Below, piece by piece: positions 32,002-35,655 of a stretch of 35,655 nt of DNA. The notes under the pieces are model-generated. The model did not search any database, had not been told where the DNA came from, and was given only the letters and a program-made list of their open reading frames with translations. The translations under genes and the position numbers were made by a program. Origin of the DNA: DYFC01 sp041658585 (GTDB lineage Bacteria > Nitrospirota > Thermodesulfovibrionia > Thermodesulfovibrionales > SM23-35); assembly GCA_041658585.1 (NCBI GenBank), contig JBAZZX010000032.1, positions 1 to 35,655 on the forward strand, given 5' to 3'. The first letter of the stretch is position 1. Each line of letters begins with the position of its first letter.

Positions 32002-33402
32002 CTACCTGAACAAAAATTCCATCTGTTTGAGGTGTTCTCCCGGAAAGTGGATGGGGTAGTCGCAGTCAAAACAGGCCGTACAGAAATTATGAGAACAAGG
32101 GACTATCTTTTTGAGGCCTTCGATACTCAGATAAGACAGGGTATCCGCAGTTACATACTTTTTGATTTCATCTATGAGATGGGTTGAGGCTATGAGTTCG
32201 CGTCTGGTAGGCGTGTCTATTCCGTAAAAGCAGGGGCCGATAGTCGGCGGAGAGCTTATCTTGAGGTGCACTTCCTTAACGCCCCCTCCTTCCCTAAGCA
32301 TCTTCACTATCTTTTTGCTGGTAGTGCCCCTGACAATAGAGTCATCTATAACAATCAGCCTTTTCCCTTCGAGGAGTTTTCTGACGGGATTCAGCTTTAT
32401 CTTGACGCCGAAATGCCGTATATTGTTTTGCGGCTCTATGAATGTCCTGCCGACATAGTGGTTCCTTATGAGACCGAAATCGAATGGTATGCCCGATTCC
32501 TCTGAAAATCCTATCGCCGCAGGCACCCCTGAATCCGGCACCGGGATCACAAGGTCTGCATCGGTTTTTGATTCCCTTGCAAGCTGGCGTCCGAATTCCT
32601 TACGCATCTCGTTGACATTGACCCCTCCGAAGATATTACTGTCCGGTCTGGCAAAATAGATGAACTCAAAGACGCAGAAGGCCTTCCTGTGGTTGCTGAA
32701 TATTTTGATAGATTCGAGCCCATGCTCATTGATGATAAGGATTTCACCGGGCTCCACGTCGCGTATATAAGTAGCGCCGATCAGGTCAAAGGCGCAGGTC
32801 TCGGAGGCGACGACATAGGCGCCGTCCTTCATGCCGAGGCTGAGAGGTCTGACGCCATAGGGGTCTCTGATAGCTATCATTTCTTTCTCCCTCATGATAA
32901 GCAGACTGAACGACCCGCTTATCTGCGTCACTGCATGGGCGACCCTTTCATAGAATTCATTTCCCTTGGAATGTGCGATAAGATGAACGATCACTTCGCT
33001 GTCCGAGGAAGACTGGAAGATAGCCCCTTCATCTTCAAGAGAATTCCTCAACTCTGTTGCGGTTACAAGGTTTCCGTTGTGCGCTATGGCAAGGGTGCCG
33101 AGGGCAAAGTTTGCTACAATAGGCTGGACGTTTTTCATGACGCTGCTGCCTGCAGTGGAATAGCGGTTATGGCCTATTGCCATGTAGCCGGGCAGACGCC
33201 TGAGTCTTTTTTCGCTGAAGATGTCGGCAACCAATCCCATTGATTTTTCAAGGAAAAGCTGCCTGCCGTCCGACGAGCAAATACCCGCGCCTTCCTGTCC
33301 CCTGTGCTGGAGCGCATAAAGCCCCAGATAGGTCAGGTTTGCCGCTTCGGGGTGCCCGTATATCCCAAATACCCCGCACTCTTCATGGATATCGTGAAAC
33401 AT
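32002..33402 (-). CDS. purF: Amidophosphoribosyltransferase (PurF, iron-sulfur type)
   Basis: First committed step of purine synthesis: PRPP plus glutamine to phosphoribosylamine. The nucleophile C9 follows a short propeptide (MFHDIHEE), as in processed PurF. The glutaminase domain has QHRGQEGAG and GHNRYSTAGSS. The PRTase PRPP loop is VIDDSIVRGTT. Cysteines in CVFEFIYFARPDS, GPCFYG and CTACFDCDYP fit the [4Fe-4S] form of the Bacillus-type enzyme. At 466 residues it is full length. It is divergent from selA and the first gene of the purF-M29-selB operon. Confidence 0.96.
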   Translation of the reverse strand: MFHDIHEECGVFGIYGHPEAANLTYLGLYALQHRGQEGAGICSSDGRQLFLEKSMGLVADIFSEKRLRRLPGYMAIGHNRYSTAGSSVMKNVQPIVANFALGTLAIAHNGNLVTATELRNSLEDEGAIFQSSSDSEVIVHLIAHSKGNEFYERVAHAVTQISGSFSLLIMREKEMIAIRDPYGVRPLSLGMKDGAYVVASETCAFDLIGATYIRDVEPGEILIINEHGLESIKIFSNHRKAFCVFEFIYFARPDSNIFGGVNVNEMRKEFGRQLARESKTDADLVIPVPDSGVPAAIGFSEESGIPFDFGLIRNHYVGRTFIEPQNNIRHFGVKIKLNPVRKLLEGKRLIVIDDSIVRGTTSKKIVKMLREGGGVKEVHLKISSPPTIGPCFYGIDTPTRRELIASTHLIDEIKKYVTADTLSYLSIEGLKKIVPCSHNFCTACFDCDYPIHFPGEHLKQMEFLFR

Positions 33403-33501
33403 AGACTATTTAGTTTAACATATATTCCGTTTTCAATGATTTTGAAAATGTCATAAAATTTAAGCGTCTCAATTAAATACATTGACCGCAGATTCAGTTC
33501 T

Positions 33502-34908
33502 ATGGTAGAAAAATACATGCGCGAAAAACGGGAAATGCTTGCCGATCTCCCTTCGGTAGACGAAATACTTAAGACTCAACAGTGCATTGAATGGCTGAAA
33601 ACCTTTCCGAGGAAATTCGTTTTGCAGGGGGTCAGGGAGGCCATCGACTGCAGGAGAAAAGGTATTCTGGAAGGCGCCGATACCGACCTCTCGGAAGAAG
33701 TCATCATGGCTGATATCGAAAACAACATTCAAAGACTTTCATCATACAGCCTTAAACCTTTGATCAATGCCACCGGCGTTGTTATCCATACTAACCTGGG
33801 ACGTTCCATACTTTCGGAAAAGATACTCGATAACATAAGAAAGGTCTCTGTAAATTATTCCAACCTCGAATATGATATCGAAAAGGGCAAGAGGGGGAAG
33901 AGGTACACCCATGTCAAACGCATCCTCCGCGAAATAACCGGCGCCGAGGATGCGCTGGTGGTAAACAACAATGCCGCGGCCGTCCTTCTCTGTCTGAATA
34001 CCCTTGCCCAAGGCAAAGAGGTGATCGTATCACGGGGTGAACTTGTCGAGATTGGCGGGTCCTTCAGAGTTCCCGACGTAATGAAAGCAAGCGGCGGCAT
34101 ACTCCATGAGGTCGGCACAACCAATAAAACCCATTTGTTTGACTACGAGAGGGCGATCAACGAAAATACGGGTCTTATTCTGAAGGTCCATAAATCGAAC
34201 TACAGGATTGTCGGCTTTTCAGAAGAAGTTCCCATTGAAGACCTTGTCAAGCTCGGCAGAAAACGCCAAATACCCGTCATGTTCGACCTCGGAAGCGGGT
34301 GCCTTATCGATTTAAGACCTTACGGAATACATGATGAGCCTGCGGTAAAGGATATTGTAAAAACCGGCATTGATATAACGACCTTCAGCGGCGACAAACT
34401 GCTCGGAGGTCCCCAGGGCGGCGTAATAGTCGGCAAAAGTGAGTTGATCGAGAAAATACAGAAAAACCCCATAACAAGGGCGGTCAGAATTGACAAAATG
34501 ACCCTTGCCGGATTTGAGGCTGTTTTGATGGAATATGTCGATGAAGATAAGGCGATTGAGAATATCCCGACACTGAGGATGCTGCTGCAGAAACCCGAAG
34601 TGATAAGAAAACGGGCGAATATCCTCGCCGGAAAACTGAAGAAAGAAGTTTCAGGCGCTGTTATAAAGGTTGTGACCGATACATCAAGGGCAGGCGGCGG
34701 TTCGCTACCTGAAATGGATCTTCCAACTTATGCCATATCCATAAAACCGCTCAATATCACTGTCAATGAACTTGAGGAAAAATTAAGAAAAGGCAGCCCG
34801 CCTGTTATAGCCAGAATTAAAGATGATTCCTTATTGTTTGATGCAAGGACACTGCAGGAAAAGGATTTTGAAGACATTCTTCTGCGAATGAGCAGCATAA
34901 TTGAATAA
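33502..34908 (+). CDS. selA: L-seryl-tRNA(Sec) selenium transferase
   Basis: PLP enzyme that converts Ser-tRNA(Sec) to Sec-tRNA(Sec) using selenophosphate. The PLP lysine is K299 in TFSGDKLLGGPQGG. The N-terminal tRNA-binding domain (~15-60) and GVVIHTNLGRSILSE, VNNNAAAVLL, HEVGTTNKTHL and FDLGSGCL are typical. At 468 residues it is full length. It is divergent from purF; 33403-33501 is the shared promoter region. It ends 16 bases from the convergent toxin stop. Confidence 0.97.
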   Translation: MVEKYMREKREMLADLPSVDEILKTQQCIEWLKTFPRKFVLQGVREAIDCRRKGILEGADTDLSEEVIMADIENNIQRLSSYSLKPLINATGVVIHTNLGRSILSEKILDNIRKVSVNYSNLEYDIEKGKRGKRYTHVKRILREITGAEDALVVNNNAAAVLLCLNTLAQGKEVIVSRGELVEIGGSFRVPDVMKASGGILHEVGTTNKTHLFDYERAINENTGLILKVHKSNYRIVGFSEEVPIEDLVKLGRKRQIPVMFDLGSGCLIDLRPYGIHDEPAVKDIVKTGIDITTFSGDKLLGGPQGGVIVGKSELIEKIQKNPITRAVRIDKMTLAGFEAVLMEYVDEDKAIENIPTLRMLLQKPEVIRKRANILAGKLKKEVSGAVIKVVTDTSRAGGGSLPEMDLPTYAISIKPLNITVNELEEKLRKGSPPVIARIKDDSLLFDARTLQEKDFEDILLRMSSIIE

Positions 34909-34924
34909 AGGACTGTTTTGTCCA

Positions 34925-35212
34925 TCATTTTTCTCTTTGCAAGAGTCTCAGGGTTTCTTCATATATAGTCTTTCGAGGTCCTATGGCGACAACTTCAATA
35001 ACCCCTCTGTCCTTTGCAGTTTTATAAACCACCCTGAATTTTCCGACTTTAAAGCTTTGCAACCCCTTAAGTTCATCTTTCAAAGCCTTGCCTGACTGAG
35101 GGTCATTCAAAACAGTCTGTAAGGCCGCTTTTATTTTCCGTTTTATGTCCGGATGCAGAGTGCGGACCAAGGCCGCCGTTTCGTCGGACACTTTCAACCT
35201 GCGTATGCTCAT
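34925..35212 (-). CDS. RelE/ParE-superfamily toxin
   Basis: A 95-residue basic protein with the RelE fold pattern: HPDIKRKIKAALQTVLNDPQSGKALKDEL, then LKGLQSFKVGKFRVVYK and EVVAIGPRKTIYEETLRLL. RelE-type toxins cleave mRNA on the ribosome. Its ATG directly follows the antitoxin stop (TAAATG), the usual tight order antitoxin-toxin. The R-x-V-Y-K strand is present; catalytic residues differ among RelE members and are not assigned. Confidence 0.9.
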   Translation of the reverse strand: MSIRRLKVSDETAALVRTLHPDIKRKIKAALQTVLNDPQSGKALKDELKGLQSFKVGKFRVVYKTAKDRGVIEVVAIGPRKTIYEETLRLLQREK

Positions 35213-35473
35213 TTATCTGAACAGTTCCTCAAGCGTATAGAGCTTCGCTTTGCCTTTCTTTAAAGCGTCCACACCCTTTTTTATCTCGTCCATAAAAGCG
35301 GAATCAGAGCGTACTGCGATCGTCTCCTTCCAGCTCTCAAACTCATCGGAGCTTATCAGGACCGCGGCAGGAGAGCCGTTTTTTGTAATAATGACCTCCT
35401 CATCGGTTTTGTAAACGGCGTCCACGAGGCTGCTCAGCTTCATCTTCACCTCGGAAAGTGATAACGTTTTCAT
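35213..35473 (-). CDS. Phd/YefM-family antitoxin
   Basis: An 86-residue protein with the Phd/YefM N-terminal DNA-binding domain: MKTLSLSEVKMKLSSLVDAV, then EEVIITKNGSPAAVLISSDEFESWKET. A charged C-terminal tail (~50-86) would wrap the toxin. The ATG at 35473 follows AAAGGAGG, and a palindrome just upstream is a likely autoregulation site. Confidence 0.93.
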   Translation of the reverse strand: MKTLSLSEVKMKLSSLVDAVYKTDEEVIITKNGSPAAVLISSDEFESWKETIAVRSDSAFMDEIKKGVDALKKGKAKLYTLEELFR

Positions 35474-35488
35474 CTAATTAACCCTCCT

Positions 35489-35504
35489 TTCTGGTTGACC
35501 AGAA
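35489..35504. promoter_or_regulatory. Candidate toxin-antitoxin operator palindrome
   Basis: TTCTGGT-TG-ACCAGAA has two perfect seven-base arms and lies just before the antitoxin ribosome binding site. Phd/YefM antitoxins usually bind palindromes at their own promoters. Confidence 0.6.
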
Positions 35505-35655
35505 TTAAGACTATCATAACAAAAACTCTCCGTTATATCAATGGTCTCATTACAATTCGTCAACAGCAATATCGGACCTTTTCATATCAAACCGTACACG
35601 GATTAATTTCAGCAAAATCAGGTCACGGATTTACGGCTGTCTTGATGGAATATGT
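35505..35655. other. Right contig end without a complete gene; ends in a selA-like stretch
   Basis: No gene is supported here. The last 29 bases (35627-35655) match selA 34509-34537 at 26 of 29 positions by eye, ending GATGGAATATGT. It may be a selA-like remnant, the start of another gene, or an assembly artefact at a contig edge. Confidence 0.4.

Overview
This window looks like one complete contig from an uncultured Gram-negative anaerobe-type bacterium, most plausibly Nitrospirota (Thermodesulfovibrionia-like) or a deltaproteobacterial relative. That placement is inferred from gene content: selenocysteine machinery, sigma-54-driven type IV pilins, a PilZ protein, and many intergenic inverted-repeat elements. 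The left end breaks inside tuf, a gene that is often duplicated and so often ends contigs. No phage genes, IS transposase or CRISPR array was seen.

Layout. (1) 1-8.0 kb, mostly minus strand: the tRNA-Thr/Tyr/Gly/Thr-tuf operon, rlmB, cysS, a small plus-strand HEAT-repeat gene, then a purine cluster read purH(short)-purD(divergent)-purE-DUF89 phosphatase, and radC flanked by repeats. (2) 8.1-19.1 kb, plus strand: gspG, a sigma-54 promoter, two tandem type IV pilins carrying a calcium-type EF-hand loop, a large multi-pass GT-C-like membrane protein with a TPR tail, seven nucleotide-sugar/glycosyltransferase genes in tight succession, and a third pilin. (3) 19.3-24.5 kb, minus strand: comF, a PilZ/zinc-ribbon protein, purA, serA and a class V aminotransferase. 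(4) 24.7-29.0 kb, plus strand: HtrA protease, a PIN/TRAM membrane protein, ispD, ispF. (5) 29.0-35.5 kb: selB-M29 peptidase-purF on minus, selA on plus, and a Phd/RelE toxin-antitoxin pair on minus.

How they work together. The central block reads as a pilus locus with its own glycan factory. Two amino-sugar cassettes (oxidoreductase/acyltransferase/aminotransferase, then epimerase-dehydratase/aminotransferase/acyltransferase), a polyprenyl-phosphate-type glycosyltransferase and a GT-C membrane enzyme sit between pilin genes, so pilin glycosylation is the natural inference. The purine genes (purH, purD, purE, purA, purF) are scattered. The purH here is only the IMP cyclohydrolase half, and the adjacent PurD homologue has lost nearly every family signature.

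The most notable points for follow-up are the EF-hand pilin pair with its glycan island, the eroded PurD beside a half-length PurH whose stop codon abuts a ~199 bp inverted-repeat element, the families of MITE-like intergenic repeats, several near-leaderless promoters, and a short selA-like sequence at the right contig end.
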